Shown: piece by piece, positions 9,949 through 20,875 of the stretch
Layout of the letters: each line of letters opens with the position of its first letter
Numbering within the stretch: the stretch's first letter is position 1
Assembly (NCBI GenBank): GCA_016928355.1
Contig: JAFGKW010000046.1
Location: forward strand, 1-64,000
DNA: 64,000 nt
Source: Methanomicrobiaceae archaeon
Lineage (GTDB): Archaea; Halobacteriota; Methanomicrobia; Methanomicrobiales; Methanomicrobiaceae
Direction of reading: 5' to 3'
The notes under the pieces: model-generated
Seen by the model: the letters and a program-made list of their open reading frames with translations, nothing else
Databases searched by the model: none
Told to the model about the DNA's origin: nothing
Position numbers and translations under genes: made by a program

Positions 9949-10692
9949 ATGAGAAATGATAAAATGATGAAAAAAAACATTTACAACGAGAAAGATCTGG
10001 CAGAAAACATCTACAATGCCATGAAAAGAATTGAAAAACTCGGCATTACCTATCCTGATGATTACTATGAAAAATTATGTGAAAGATACAGTCTCACAAA
10101 TGTTCCTTACCCTTTTATCGTCAGGCATGTAGGAAACCCCCGGATTGTTAAACATTTTTTGTATCGGGATATACTGAAATCAGGAGGAATATTTCTGGAT
10201 TATGGTTGCGGTACAGGAGATGCGATAAGACAACTTATCCGTGAAGGATATCCCCGTGAAAAGATTCATGGATTTGATGTTAATGAAGAAAGCATTATTC
10301 TTGGTGCAGATCTTTATCTCGACCACGATGAGATCGAAAGTCTGGTATCTGTTTCACCGGTTTTTGAATCAGGGCGCTTAAAATATGACATTGTCTATTC
10401 CGGCAGTGTAATACATGTAATAAAGGACGAAGATGAATTCAGAACATATCTCACAAATGCATACAATTCACTAAAAAATGGAGGTATTTTTTTCGGATCA
10501 ACCCTTGGACTTAATGATTTTCAAACAAAAAGGGAAAGGCGTGGCCCTCCACGTCTTATGCACAAAGAAAAACTTGAGTATTCACTCAGTCATACGGGTT
10601 TCAAAGAGATCAAAATCATAAATGAAAAGAGAACTGAAATTGAAAGGCCTGAATTTAATCTTTCCCTTTTTCAGTTTTCAGCCAGAAAATAA
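9949..10692 (+). CDS. Class I SAM-dependent methyltransferase
   Basis: Motif I 'GGIFLDYGCGTGDAIRQLI'; 'YDIVYSGSVIHVI' post-I region. Confidence 0.8.
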   Translation: MRNDKMMKKNIYNEKDLAENIYNAMKRIEKLGITYPDDYYEKLCERYSLTNVPYPFIVRHVGNPRIVKHFLYRDILKSGGIFLDYGCGTGDAIRQLIREGYPREKIHGFDVNEESIILGADLYLDHDEIESLVSVSPVFESGRLKYDIVYSGSVIHVIKDEDEFRTYLTNAYNSLKNGGIFFGSTLGLNDFQTKRERRGPPRLMHKEKLEYSLSHTGFKEIKIINEKRTEIERPEFNLSLFQFSARK

Positions 10693-10699
10693 AAAACAG

Positions 10700-10925
10700 T
10701 TTATATAAATGAATAATTATGGCAATATATAGTGACGTGCAACTGGTTTACAGGCATAATATTACAAATTAAAATAATTTAAATAATAAGTGTTACAAAA
10801 GTAAATTTGTGTAAACCAGAGGAGGTGAAATCCAGCCCTGTTAAACTGATGAATTTCTACAATAATAAAAAACCGTGAAAAAATCCAAATCTTTGGATTG
10901 CCTCAAAACAGATTTTTTCGCATAA
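10700..10925 (+). ncRNA. Candidate small transcript or structured convergent intergenic element
   Basis: TATA-like tttatataa at ~10700; 10-bp inverted repeat CTGGTTTACA (10743-10752)/TGTAAACCAG (10810-10819); hairpin AATCCAAA-TC-TTTGGATT (10882-10899) followed by a T-run; no ORF of useful size. Confidence 0.35.
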
Positions 10926-11014
10926 GAGAAAAGACGAAACCAGATCCAGAAAAAACCAGCACCAAATCTAAGAATCAAAATCACCAAAGGGATGCGTTAA
11001 ACAGACCACATAAA

Positions 11015-12034
11015 TTACTCATCCTCCAAATACCAATAATCCCCGATTTTTTCACCGGTGATCGTTGCCCTGAAAGGGTGACTCCGGTGATTATTATAAC
11101 TGGTCAGGACAGTTGCAGGATAACGGTTAGCATAGCAGTATGAGCAAAGATGCATGCATGTATTATACTGCCCGATATCGGTGCTGCGGATACATCCGCA
11201 AAGAGGCCGCTGTCCTGGATCCTTTCCCTGATTCTTATCGATATATCGAAGCAGATCAGGATCATCCCCCGATATCCTCATAATCAGATCAGGATCAATA
11301 CACCTGTTTCCGGAAATCCCGTATCCGGAGAGATCAACCTCTTCTGCACAGGTGGAAACCGTGATTCCCCACCTGGAGGCCAGCCCCTGCAGACCAGAGG
11401 CAAATTCATCAATCTCGTCAACGGTAAACTCCCGAATCCCCTCTAACCCTGTACGACCGAGGTTCATCTTTACGCTTTTATAGAGATCGATGAAGCTGAT
11501 CACCAGTTTTTCGGTATAAGGATGAATCTCTTCACCAATCACCTCAACCCGTGACAGGAGCGTATCAATGCATATCGTATCGGATAGTACAAGTGGATCG
11601 AAGCGCCATATGACCCTCTCACTCCCGGAAATATCAGATAGTCTTTTAAATGAGTCAATTCTCTCACCAAGCGGAGGAACGTTTCTCTCCAGACCTTCCT
11701 TTTCATAATCATTCAGAGTGTACTGAAAATAGTAACCATGTCCTCTTTCCTCAAGCAGCTCCAGTTTGTCGATGATGGGAGACGGATTCTTCGTCCAGAA
11801 TACCACGAACCTGGTATTACGAAAATCTACACGTAAAGGGCGTCCGGAATAGGGATTTATTTTGATACACCAGCCCCTCGAGAGGCGATGGAAGAACCAG
11901 TCTGAATAAAAAGCAGGAATATCTGTCGCACGGCTCACTGAGAGGATTGACGGCCTTATGATCTTTATATTATTTTCATTATCTGCAGAACTTTCGCCGG
12001 GAAATAATTTTGACTGGACACTTTTTCCTGTCAT
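11015..12034 (-). CDS. DUF1848 family protein with C-terminal radical-SAM-like cysteines
   Basis: 'SVSRATDIPAFYSDWFFHRLSRGWCIKINPYSGR' and 'CIRSTDIGQYNTCMHLCSYCYANR'. Confidence 0.85.
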   Translation of the reverse strand: MTGKSVQSKLFPGESSADNENNIKIIRPSILSVSRATDIPAFYSDWFFHRLSRGWCIKINPYSGRPLRVDFRNTRFVVFWTKNPSPIIDKLELLEERGHGYYFQYTLNDYEKEGLERNVPPLGERIDSFKRLSDISGSERVIWRFDPLVLSDTICIDTLLSRVEVIGEEIHPYTEKLVISFIDLYKSVKMNLGRTGLEGIREFTVDEIDEFASGLQGLASRWGITVSTCAEEVDLSGYGISGNRCIDPDLIMRISGDDPDLLRYIDKNQGKDPGQRPLCGCIRSTDIGQYNTCMHLCSYCYANRYPATVLTSYNNHRSHPFRATITGEKIGDYWYLEDE

Positions 12035-12068
12035 TTGAAAATTGAGTATTTATCAGGATACAGAGATT

Positions 12069-13652
12069 CTACTCAATCTCCCACCGGACTGCCGTAAAGA
12101 CCGGCCCCCTAAGATCAAGCTTCTTGTTGTTGTCGGTGATATACCTCATCGCCCATGGCTCGATTGCGATATTCACATCCGACGGAACCTTCGCCATCTT
12201 GAAGTGAACCTCCCCGCTCTCGCCTGTCATTAAGCCCTCCTCGACCCTTGCGGCAGCGAGATTTGCAATCGCATCAAGATAGGAAACCCCGGCACTGACT
12301 CCCTTGTCCCTGACCTTTTTGAAGTTCTTCGTATCCGGAACACCGAGGATCTTCCCTTCGGATACGAACACATCATTCACGGCAGCCGGTCCAAGCAGTT
12401 TCGAGTTCTCCTCTGCCTCGAATACATAGACCCTGACCTTCCGCCCGCCATACTCATCAGACTCGTATACGAGAAATTCACAGGGGCTCTCTGCATCCCC
12501 GTTCTCCATGGCGGTCTTCACAATCGCAGCCGCGATATCAGCACCGGCTTCGGTCTTCGGTTCCTCCCTGAGAGATATTCCTCTCACAAGCTCAAGATCG
12601 GAGAACTGTGGAGGATACATCTGTGGATATGTAAGAACCCTGACATCCTCAGCCTCGTACTCGACCATGGCGAGTCTCTCGACACCCATACCAAGATTCA
12701 TCACAGGGACCCCGACACCGTAAGCAGCGAGTGCATAAGGGCTGTACATACCGAAGGTTGCAACCTCCACCCAGCCATGAACAGGATGCTTTGCATAGAC
12801 CTCGGTCTGGGTATCAGGAATATAGTATTTGGAGCGTTTCTCATCCGGACGGAACTCGAAGTCGGTAAAACCGAATGCCGAGAGGAGTTCTGCTGCAACT
12901 GCTTTCCCGTCCTCTACCGTCACATCCCCGCCTGCGATGATACATGATGCCGAATGATAAGTCATAAGCCTCGTCGGACCCTCCTCCTGCTCGCGCCTGA
13001 AACACCTGTCAATCGAGAACTGCTTTATCGGAAGCGGCTGCCGGTCCCACATCTCCCCAAGTGAGATGAACCAGCCTGATGTCATATGGGAACGGAGCGT
13101 CGTCCGTGAGGATTCAGGGGAAAGCTCACGGAACTCCGGAAAAACTTCATCCATTATCCTGACGACCATCCCGTCATCGGCGGAAAGAACGGATGCAAGC
13201 TCATGAGTAAGTTCGTCGCCGTCGACCTCGGACTTCTTGTAGGCATGAAGCGTCTTCCTGAGCGATTCCTCCTCCTCAGCTGAAAGCTCCCTTCCAAGGA
13301 TTTTATTTATTTCGCCGATCTGTTTCTTCCCTATCCCTACGTTGGGGCGTGGAAGGCCGCCGAGATAGAACACCCTGTCGAGAACCGCTGATGCCTCAGG
13401 GCCGAACTGGCGGTAGACATCCTGCTCCTCGATAAATACGGGGACACGGGCTTCGTCGAAACCCATCTTCAGGTAGGCGTCCCTTAACCTCTGGATAGTT
13501 TCTGAAATGGGGTGGGGTTTTGCCAGCCGGGAGATATTTCTCGGGTACCTCTTCGAAAAGACCGGGTTTGGCAGGACCTCCGCTCCCGCGTGCCAGGCCG
13601 CTTCAAAGTCCTTCTTTGCCAGTTCTGCGAATTTTTTGGAATCAAATCTCAT
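12069..13652 (-). CDS. sepS: O-phosphoserine--tRNA(Cys) ligase (SepRS)
   Basis: [23 protein letters not shown]...; class II motifs '[10 protein letters not shown]', '[26 protein letters not shown]', '[11 protein letters not shown]'. Confidence 0.93.
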   Translation of the reverse strand: MRFDSKKFAELAKKDFEAAWHAGAEVLPNPVFSKRYPRNISRLAKPHPISETIQRLRDAYLKMGFDEARVPVFIEEQDVYRQFGPEASAVLDRVFYLGGLPRPNVGIGKKQIGEINKILGRELSAEEEESLRKTLHAYKKSEVDGDELTHELASVLSADDGMVVRIMDEVFPEFRELSPESSRTTLRSHMTSGWFISLGEMWDRQPLPIKQFSIDRCFRREQEEGPTRLMTYHSASCIIAGGDVTVEDGKAVAAELLSAFGFTDFEFRPDEKRSKYYIPDTQTEVYAKHPVHGWVEVATFGMYSPYALAAYGVGVPVMNLGMGVERLAMVEYEAEDVRVLTYPQMYPPQFSDLELVRGISLREEPKTEAGADIAAAIVKTAMENGDAESPCEFLVYESDEYGGRKVRVYVFEAEENSKLLGPAAVNDVFVSEGKILGVPDTKNFKKVRDKGVSAGVSYLDAIANLAAARVEEGLMTGESGEVHFKMAKVPSDVNIAIEPWAMRYITDNNKKLDLRGPVFTAVRWEIE

Positions 13653-13653
13653 A

Positions 13654-14553
13654 TCAACGACGCTCCATGCATACAACCCTCGAGATCGGGCTCTCATCAG
13701 TTATCTTATAATCACAATATTTTGAAATTTCAAGTGCAAAATCCCGGACTTCCGGGTGCTCGGGCATATTTTCCCTCTGAAGCCGGAATCTGCTATAACC
13801 AAGGTACATATAGCCTTTAACCTCAATAAAGGAGGCGCCTGAATCCTGGTACATCGCGGCATAGTTCTCCGGCAGGAAATCGTTTATCCCCTTAACAACA
13901 GTCGTCCTCACTGCCGAGCGCCTCTCCCCGAGAAGGGACAGGCTCTTTTGGATGTTATCCCAGTAATCCTCCTCAGGCCTGCAGATCTTCAGGTATGTCT
14001 CCCTGTCGGGTGCATCGAGGGATATATAGGTCTGGTACGGGTGGCATCTTTCGATCATCTCAGGTCTTGTTCCGTTTGAGACAAGAAATGTAGTATTGCC
14101 CGCTTCATTCAGCATATTGATCAATTCCGGAAGTTTGGAATAGAGAGTTGGCTCTCCAGAGAGTGATATTGCAATCATATTCGGGGAGAGGGCCTCTTCC
14201 CAGAGAGCAGGATCGGTTTTGCTCATGTCGGCAGACGGGTTGTAACCTGCAAGAGCCTTCTTCTGGAGAGGAGGGATCCGTTTTAAAATGACCTCCGGAA
14301 GGCACTCCTCTGATTCCACGACCTCATGCTCCATCGATCTCCAGCAGAAGAGACAGTTCTGGTTGCATTTAAGGGTAGGCGTCATCTGGACGCACCTGTG
14401 GCTGGATATGCCATAGAATTTATTCTTATAGCACATGTCGCCACCGCGAAGAGCACGCTTGTTCCACATGCAGGGCTTCAGCGCCGCCGACGATTCCTTT
14501 GAAAAAAAGAGATAACCCTGTTTCCTCAGGGCCTTACATGCTTCGGACTGCAT
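13654..14553 (-). CDS. taw1: tRNA 4-demethylwyosine synthase (TYW1/Taw1), radical SAM
   Basis: '[26 protein letters not shown]' radical SAM motif typical of archaeal TYW1; C-terminal '[17 protein letters not shown]'. Confidence 0.92.
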   Translation of the reverse strand: MQSEACKALRKQGYLFFSKESSAALKPCMWNKRALRGGDMCYKNKFYGISSHRCVQMTPTLKCNQNCLFCWRSMEHEVVESEECLPEVILKRIPPLQKKALAGYNPSADMSKTDPALWEEALSPNMIAISLSGEPTLYSKLPELINMLNEAGNTTFLVSNGTRPEMIERCHPYQTYISLDAPDRETYLKICRPEEDYWDNIQKSLSLLGERRSAVRTTVVKGINDFLPENYAAMYQDSGASFIEVKGYMYLGYSRFRLQRENMPEHPEVRDFALEISKYCDYKITDESPISRVVCMERR

Positions 14554-16198
14554 CTATACCAAGTGTTTCAAGGGCTTCCTTCAGTGTGTTCTGTGCCGCC
14601 TTTACCAGTGTAAGCCTTGAATTCCTGAGATCGCCTTCAACCTTAAGCACAGGGTCAAAACGATAGAAGGTATTGAAGAGATCAGCAAGCTCCCTTGCAT
14701 AGATTGCAAGAACATGCGGGCGAAGCTCTCTTGATACATCATCGATAATCTTCGGGAAGAGGGCAATGTGCTTGACAAGAGCAACCTCATATTCGCTCTC
14801 CGCACTGTAAGACTCATTGAATTCACCGGCCTTCGCGAGGATAGAACAGGCCCTTGCATGAGCATACTGGATATATGGTGCACTCTGCTTCTCGAAGTCG
14901 AGTGCCTCCTTCCAGTCAAAGACAGTTGCCTTATCCGGCGAGACCCTGACAATATCGAACCTGATTGCACCTGTTGCAACCGATCTTGCGATTGACTCCT
15001 TTTCATCAGACGGAAGTTCGGGCCTCCTTTCCTCCACCTCATCGAGCGCTTTCTTGAAGACCTCCTCCATGAGATCATCGGTTGAGATAAACTTGCCTGC
15101 CCTTGTGCTCATCGAACCCTCGGGGAGGGATACGAACTCAAAGAATACTATTTCAGGGGGCTTATCCCCAAGAAGCTGCATGGTCGCCTGAAGCTGGCGC
15201 CCGATAAGCTTGTGATCGGCGCCAAGAACATTGATTATCCTGTCGAAGTTGTCGCTCTTCCACTCATGATATGCCAGATCACGAGCTGCGTAGACCGATG
15301 TTCCATCAGACCTCCGGAGAACATACTCCTTCTCAAAACCGAATGCAGTAAGGTCAAGTGAGAGAGTCTCGTCCTGTTTCGCCTCCGGCATTGCCTCGAG
15401 CCTGTGGAGAACATTATACATCAGGCCGCTTTTGACGAAATCACTCTCAAAGATGAACCTGTTGTGCCTGACATTGAGATCCAGAAGAGTCTCCTTTATC
15501 CCGCCGACGCACATTGAAACAGCCTCCCTGAACTTTCTCACCATCTCCGGATCACCGCTCTCGATTAACGACATCCTCCGGTCGATCTCGGCCTTTATCG
15601 ACTCATCAGCCTCTATTGCACGGTTAGCAGCGACATATACACGGGCGACGTAATGGTCGTCCTTCTCACCCTCATTTTGAGACAGATCAATATTGTCAAA
15701 ACCCCATGATACAATCGCAATCTGGCGGCCCATGTCGTTGACATAATATTCCACCTCAAGGCTGCATCCGGCTTTCCTGAGAACTCTTGAAAGCGTATCA
15801 CCAATTACCGAATTTCGAATATGCCCGACATGCAGCGGCCCGTTGGGATTCGCACTTGTATGTTCTATACAGGTCCTACCGGTCTTTGCAGGGAAAGAGC
15901 CGTAGCCCTCTTTAAGAGCCTCGCCAATAACGCCCTTCAGGTATTCCTCCCCAAATATGAAATTAAGATACGGGCCCTTCACCTCAACGGTGATCCCTTC
16001 TTTTTCGAGCACTCCGGAGATCTCAGACGCAACCTCCGACGCCACTGAAGCCGGGTTCATCTTCCTTTTCTTTGCAAGGCTGAAAGCAACGGTCGATGCA
16101 AGGTCTGCATGATCCCCGCCATCGACTATCAGAACATTCTCTTCACCGGTCGCCTTTACCAGAGCTTCCTCAACAAGGGCATAGGTATTAAAAAACAT
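14534..16198 (-). CDS. argS: Arginyl-tRNA synthetase
   Basis: 'EHTSANPNGPLHVGHIRNSVIGDTLSRVLR' (HIGH) and C-terminal anticodon-binding domain. Confidence 0.96.
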   Translation of the reverse strand: MFFNTYALVEEALVKATGEENVLIVDGGDHADLASTVAFSLAKKRKMNPASVASEVASEISGVLEKEGITVEVKGPYLNFIFGEEYLKGVIGEALKEGYGSFPAKTGRTCIEHTSANPNGPLHVGHIRNSVIGDTLSRVLRKAGCSLEVEYYVNDMGRQIAIVSWGFDNIDLSQNEGEKDDHYVARVYVAANRAIEADESIKAEIDRRMSLIESGDPEMVRKFREAVSMCVGGIKETLLDLNVRHNRFIFESDFVKSGLMYNVLHRLEAMPEAKQDETLSLDLTAFGFEKEYVLRRSDGTSVYAARDLAYHEWKSDNFDRIINVLGADHKLIGRQLQATMQLLGDKPPEIVFFEFVSLPEGSMSTRAGKFISTDDLMEEVFKKALDEVEERRPELPSDEKESIARSVATGAIRFDIVRVSPDKATVFDWKEALDFEKQSAPYIQYAHARACSILAKAGEFNESYSAESEYEVALVKHIALFPKIIDDVSRELRPHVLAIYARELADLFNTFYRFDPVLKVEGDLRNSRLTLVKAAQNTLKEALETLGIDAVRSM

Positions 16199-16215
16199 AA
16201 TATATTCTCCTGAAT

Positions 16216-17487
16216 CTAGTATCCGGTCCTGTATCTCAGGATTGCAGCAATTCCTCCGAATGCATTGAAGAGCATCGCGCCCTCCTCAAAGTCATCGGAT
16301 ATTATCATAACCGAGGTAGAGCTTGAATCTGCAAGATCTGTCAGTTCATCGACAATATCAACTTCTTCATCCATGTAAACAGGAGCCGTACATTTAGGGC
16401 ATATCCCGAATTCGATGTCGGACATCTTCTTTCCAGGTTCGACCTGAACGGTCTCTTCACGCTGGTAGTCACAGCTCTGGCATTTGAGCCTGAGCCTCGA
16501 CTTCCTGAGGTTTCCCGAAAGAATGAGAGTATCAACAGCACCGATCTCAAGGTTCTTCCTCACACTCTCCTCACCGTATGATGAGAGTCCGTCATCCTTC
16601 ACAAGCTCCTTGAAGAATCGATCCATAATGACTTTCTCCTTCATCACCTCGACGCCGCGGAGTGCATCGCTTGCATTATCAACCAGTTCTGCAAGGCCGC
16701 TCTCGTTAGTATAGGCAACATCAAAGAGACCGATTACCCTCTTCTTTAACTCGTGATGAAGGAAGTCCCCATCATAGAACTCCTCCTTTGTAGGTGTCGG
16801 ACCGCCGATAAGAACCCCCTTGAAGCGTTCAAAGAATTCGGGCTCTGCAAGGAATATCTCACTTGCACGATCTCCGACCTTCTTGTAATATTCATTAATT
16901 GCAATAAGGCGGAGACGCTGGAAACGCATAGCTGACTGACCACCTTTCCTTTGTTTGCCGGGGACAGTCGAGGTTACACCGGATACAGGCTCAATTCTGT
17001 TACCTCTGAGAAATCCGATATAGGATTCACGCCTGTCGATTACGAGAAGTCCATAAACCTCCTTTTCGACAAGCATCTGTTTTAAGGGTTCAAGCTCGAA
17101 CTTTGAGGAGCACCTGTACATATACAGATTGACGACATCGGGCGGTTCGATGATAACGCAGTCAAGGTCGGTCTTGTCACCTCCAACCTTTACACTTCCA
17201 CAGAAGATCGCAATTCCGTTCTCCGGGGGTTTGTTGTAGTATTTTAATCTGGAAAGTATCGATGAGATGGCACTCTGGACGTTTGTTCTTGTCTGCTTGC
17301 TCTTGATGTTTGCACACTGCCCGAACTCGTCCCTGAGTTGTGCCGTTACATCATATATCTGCTTGTCAGGGGGGATATAGATTGTAATAAGTTCGGTTCC
17401 GCTTCCTTCTTTTTCGGCAAGCTTCTCAAGCGTCTTTTTAAATTCATAACGCTTCCTTGCACTGTCCATCTCAACTTCTTCTGCCAT
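16216..17487 (-). CDS. prf1: Peptide chain release factor aRF1
   Basis: 'NIKSKQTRTNVQSAISSILSRLKYY' and 'GGQSAMRFQRLRLIA' (GGQ motif). Confidence 0.96.
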   Translation of the reverse strand: MAEEVEMDSARKRYEFKKTLEKLAEKEGSGTELITIYIPPDKQIYDVTAQLRDEFGQCANIKSKQTRTNVQSAISSILSRLKYYNKPPENGIAIFCGSVKVGGDKTDLDCVIIEPPDVVNLYMYRCSSKFELEPLKQMLVEKEVYGLLVIDRRESYIGFLRGNRIEPVSGVTSTVPGKQRKGGQSAMRFQRLRLIAINEYYKKVGDRASEIFLAEPEFFERFKGVLIGGPTPTKEEFYDGDFLHHELKKRVIGLFDVAYTNESGLAELVDNASDALRGVEVMKEKVIMDRFFKELVKDDGLSSYGEESVRKNLEIGAVDTLILSGNLRKSRLRLKCQSCDYQREETVQVEPGKKMSDIEFGICPKCTAPVYMDEEVDIVDELTDLADSSSTSVMIISDDFEEGAMLFNAFGGIAAILRYRTGY

Positions 17488-17533
17488 TGTGCCACCAGTT
17501 ATAAAACTTTAGTATAATTCGTTCTGTCCTGCA

Positions 17534-18415
17534 TTAAGGTTTTAGGATGTTCTCAATCAGGTGATCATCGACATCCCTGCTCATGCCATGATTACTGCCG
17601 TTCAATGCTACGAACTCCTTCGGTTCTGCGGCAATCCCAAAGAGCTCTTCTCCCATACTGAATGGAAGTATCTCATCCCCCTTTGCATGAAGGATATAGA
17701 CAGGCCGGGGAGAGATCGATGCTACATATGTATCAGGGTTTACACTTTTGAAGAATCTCAGGGCTTCCCCGCTGTAATATCCCTCACCATCGCCGAAACC
17801 GGATGTAGAAACTCCGAAATAGCCTTCAAACCCGGGATCAGATCCAGCTGAGATTGCCGCATATCTTCCGCCGTTTGATGAGCCTGACACATATATAGGA
17901 ATGCCAGGATATTCCTCTGATAGTATGGCTCGTGCTTCAGATATGTCACGAGCGATCAGATAATATTGCGGCCACCTGCCGTCAAGGAAGAGCTCAAAGT
18001 CAGTTCCCAGATCCATGGCATAACCCCGCGTATGACCTCCGTTGCCACGGACATCAACTACAAGGAATGCAATTCCGTTCTCTGCATAATAATGTGAGCG
18101 GTTAAGGTGAGCTTCTGCCGGAACACCGGCACCAGGAACAAATATAATTCCTGCGACGGGATCGGGAGGAGATGAAAGGATCGCATATACATCCTCACCT
18201 GATACATCATCATGCATAACAAGATCCCAGGAAGAATAATTCTCGCCCGAATCGGCAAGGACCATCTCAAAAGGAATATCAGATACTTTATATGAAATAA
18301 TTCCGTCATCCGGGACAGAGTAATCTACAGACCCGCTACTCTCAGCACATCCCCCGGAGATTGCAAAAGCCGCAAGAGCAACAAGAGAGATAATAAAATA
18401 TCCTCTTACTGTCAC
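17534..18415 (-). CDS. Exported alpha/beta hydrolase
   Basis: Lipoprotein-like N-terminus 'ISGGCAESSG'; 'YVSGSSNGGRYAAISAG' nucleophile-elbow region; 'YILHAKGDEILPF'. Confidence 0.8.
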   Translation of the reverse strand: MTVRGYFIISLVALAAFAISGGCAESSGSVDYSVPDDGIISYKVSDIPFEMVLADSGENYSSWDLVMHDDVSGEDVYAILSSPPDPVAGIIFVPGAGVPAEAHLNRSHYYAENGIAFLVVDVRGNGGHTRGYAMDLGTDFELFLDGRWPQYYLIARDISEARAILSEEYPGIPIYVSGSSNGGRYAAISAGSDPGFEGYFGVSTSGFGDGEGYYSGEALRFFKSVNPDTYVASISPRPVYILHAKGDEILPFSMGEELFGIAAEPKEFVALNGSNHGMSRDVDDHLIENILKP

Positions 18416-18925
18416 TTACTCACCGAGACATTTGTAGACAAGGCAGATGGTCTTTGCATCGACGATACGACCATCGGCGATCATCTCCCGGACCTCGTCC
18501 TTCTTTACCTTTACGACCTCGATCAGTTCATCGAGATCGGACTTGAATTCATCCGACGGAGAAAGGCCTCTTGCCTCGTAAAGATAAATTACCTCGTTCG
18601 TGTAACCGGGGGTAGTATAGATATATCCCTTTTCAGTCAGTTCTTCAGCCCTGAATCCGATCTCTTCGATTAGTTCGCGGTGGGCAGTCTCAAGAGGCTT
18701 CTCGCCCTCATCGATAGTTCCTGCAGGAGCTTCATATATGTACTTCTCGATAGGATAGCGGTACTGCCTGATTAGATAGCAGAAATCATTCTCTACCGGC
18801 AGCATTGCAACGGCCCCGCCGGGTTTGACAACAATTCTCTCAAGAGTTATCCCGCCGGGGAGATCGATTTCCACCTGCTCGACCTTCATCCTTCCGCCAT
18901 CATATATATTGCTTATCTTCTTCAT
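18416..18925 (-). CDS. NUDIX hydrolase (ADP-ribose pyrophosphatase-like)
   Basis: Nudix box 'GTIDEGEKPLETAHRELIEEIGF'. Confidence 0.92.
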   Translation of the reverse strand: MKKISNIYDGGRMKVEQVEIDLPGGITLERIVVKPGGAVAMLPVENDFCYLIRQYRYPIEKYIYEAPAGTIDEGEKPLETAHRELIEEIGFRAEELTEKGYIYTTPGYTNEVIYLYEARGLSPSDEFKSDLDELIEVVKVKKDEVREMIADGRIVDAKTICLVYKCLGE

Positions 18926-18946
18926 CTTAGATCATCTCTGACATCA

Positions 18947-19618
18947 TTATTCATAATCTATAGGGTCGGGAATCCCGTTTGCTTTGAACGCCTCAAGCCT
19001 GTAGTAGCATGAATCACACGTCCCGCATGCAGGTCCGTTACTCCGGTAGCAGGACCATGTATACTCATATGGAACACCAAGCTCCATTCCTGTTCTTACG
19101 ATCTCCGTCTTGTTCATATTCACAAACGGAGTCATAAGCGTAATATTGGTCTCATCAGAGGTTCCGAGATCGATTACACGCTGGAACGCCTCGACGAATT
19201 CAGGCCTGCAGTCAGGATAACCCACATAATCGGAGGCCTGGACACCTATAAATATGGCCTCCGCCCCCCTTGCTTCGGCATAGCTTGTTGCTATAGAGAG
19301 GAGATTTGAATTCCTGAAAGGAACATATGTATTAGGGATCCCCCCCTGGACGGATTCATCATGATCATGCACCTCCATCCCAGGATCGGTAAGAGAGCTT
19401 GCCCCGAATGCGAGCAGATGCGAGAGAGAGAACTCCGTAAACTCAGATGCATCAAGAAGAGAAGCTATCTTTTTCGCACATTCGGCTTCTTTCTCCTCGG
19501 TCCTCTGCCCGTAACGCGTATGAAGTACAAGGATTTCATATCCAAGATCTTTTGCAACATATGCAAGAGTCGTCGAATCCATTCCACCAGACAGAAGACA
19601 TACAGCCTTTTTCATCAA
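18947..19618 (-). CDS. queC: 7-cyano-7-deazaguanine synthase
   Basis: '[15 protein letters not shown]' PP-loop and C-terminal '[14 protein letters not shown]'. Confidence 0.95.
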   Translation of the reverse strand: MMKKAVCLLSGGMDSTTLAYVAKDLGYEILVLHTRYGQRTEEKEAECAKKIASLLDASEFTEFSLSHLLAFGASSLTDPGMEVHDHDESVQGGIPNTYVPFRNSNLLSIATSYAEARGAEAIFIGVQASDYVGYPDCRPEFVEAFQRVIDLGTSDETNITLMTPFVNMNKTEIVRTGMELGVPYEYTWSCYRSNGPACGTCDSCYYRLEAFKANGIPDPIDYE

Positions 19619-19636
19619 ATCAACCTCATTTTAATC

Positions 19637-20251
19637 CTATTCAACACCGAGTATCTTATGAAGCTGCACCTGAAATCTGACCGGTTTTTTTAGCTTCATT
19701 ATATAATCCGCAGCAGCCTGAAAGTCACTTCCCCATACCGGAGATACGAAGATCTCAGCAGGGGTGGAGATCTCATCCAGAATCCCTGCCATATATTCAA
19801 GATCGTCTGTCCCTCCTACTACGAATTTAAGCGAATCAATAGACCTCAGTTTTTTTACAAGTGATATATTACCCTCTTCACCCGAAGACGGACATTTAAT
19901 ATCAAGACATATTGAAGAATATTTCATCGCAGGTGCCGGATCGATTGTCCCATTAGATTCTATCTCCGTAATATATCCGTTCTCATGCAGGTCTTTTAAA
20001 AGTTGGATCAATTCGTCCTGCTGCAGCAGAGGTTCACCCCCCGTAATGCACACATGAGACAAGCCATATTTCTTTATCTGTCCAAAAATCTCATCGCAGG
20101 CCATCTCTTCACCCATATTACCGCTTTGGGTATCAGGGGTGTCGCACCACCTGCAGCGGAGGTTGCAGCCGGAAAGACGAATGAAAGTCGATGGGATTCC
20201 CTGAAACGGCCCTTCACCCTGCAAACTTGGAAAAATCTTAAAGACCTTCAT
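19637..20251 (-). CDS. queE: 7-carboxy-7-deazaguanine synthase, radical SAM
   Basis: 'FPSLQGEGPFQGIPSTFIRLSGCNLRCRWCDT'. Confidence 0.95.
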   Translation of the reverse strand: MKVFKIFPSLQGEGPFQGIPSTFIRLSGCNLRCRWCDTPDTQSGNMGEEMACDEIFGQIKKYGLSHVCITGGEPLLQQDELIQLLKDLHENGYITEIESNGTIDPAPAMKYSSICLDIKCPSSGEEGNISLVKKLRSIDSLKFVVGGTDDLEYMAGILDEISTPAEIFVSPVWGSDFQAAADYIMKLKKPVRFQVQLHKILGVE

Positions 20252-20269
20252 CTGCCCGCCTGTATTTGA

Positions 20270-20674
20270 TTACGGAGTCCATTCAGCATAGCAAGATACA
20301 GACTCATATACCTTGCATTTTACGACCCTTGCGGAAAGTCCTTCCTCCCTGCATTTATCCTCAAGTTCGGATACGAGAATCTCTGCAAGAAGTTCGCTCG
20401 TCGGATCCCCGTCTGTCTTTATGACTTCCTGGAATTTCGAGATGCATTCGACCATGGGATCGTCCCTGTTCAGGATCACCTGGTGATCATACACATCCAC
20501 TACATTCTTTATCAGGTTATAATCGACAAGAATCCGGGTATCGCCAGGTACATCTCCCTCGATCCAGAACTCGACACGCCACTGGTGTCCGTGAAGACGC
20601 GAACATTTGCCCTCGTAATGCATCAGCCTGTGGCTCGCTTCGAAATAGGTCTCTTTATATATTTTCATTGACAT
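20270..20674 (-). CDS. queD: 6-carboxytetrahydropterin synthase (QueD/PTPS family)
   Basis: 'FEASHRLMHYEGKCSRLHGHQWRVE' Zn site. Confidence 0.93.
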   Translation of the reverse strand: MSMKIYKETYFEASHRLMHYEGKCSRLHGHQWRVEFWIEGDVPGDTRILVDYNLIKNVVDVYDHQVILNRDDPMVECISKFQEVIKTDGDPTSELLAEILVSELEDKCREEGLSARVVKCKVYESVSCYAEWTP

Positions 20675-20875
20675 TTAAGCTGGTCCTTATTCAGTATACT
20701 ATATTTTAGGTTGCAGATAATAGTAAACGTTGGGTCAGAGAATAATCTATAGAGAAAAGGGAGATAATCAAGATACAATCCTACCTGCGACAATATTGGG
20801 ATCTTTCCGGATTGTGCACCGCGCATATGCATACAGATCAGGAATAATACTTTTAATAGAGTTCAGGACTAAATA

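Noticed and set aside
10840-10850. C/D-box guide RNA in the 10.7 kb gap (CTGATGA)
   Set aside because: Only a single imperfect box C-like word; no properly spaced C', D or D' boxes identified.
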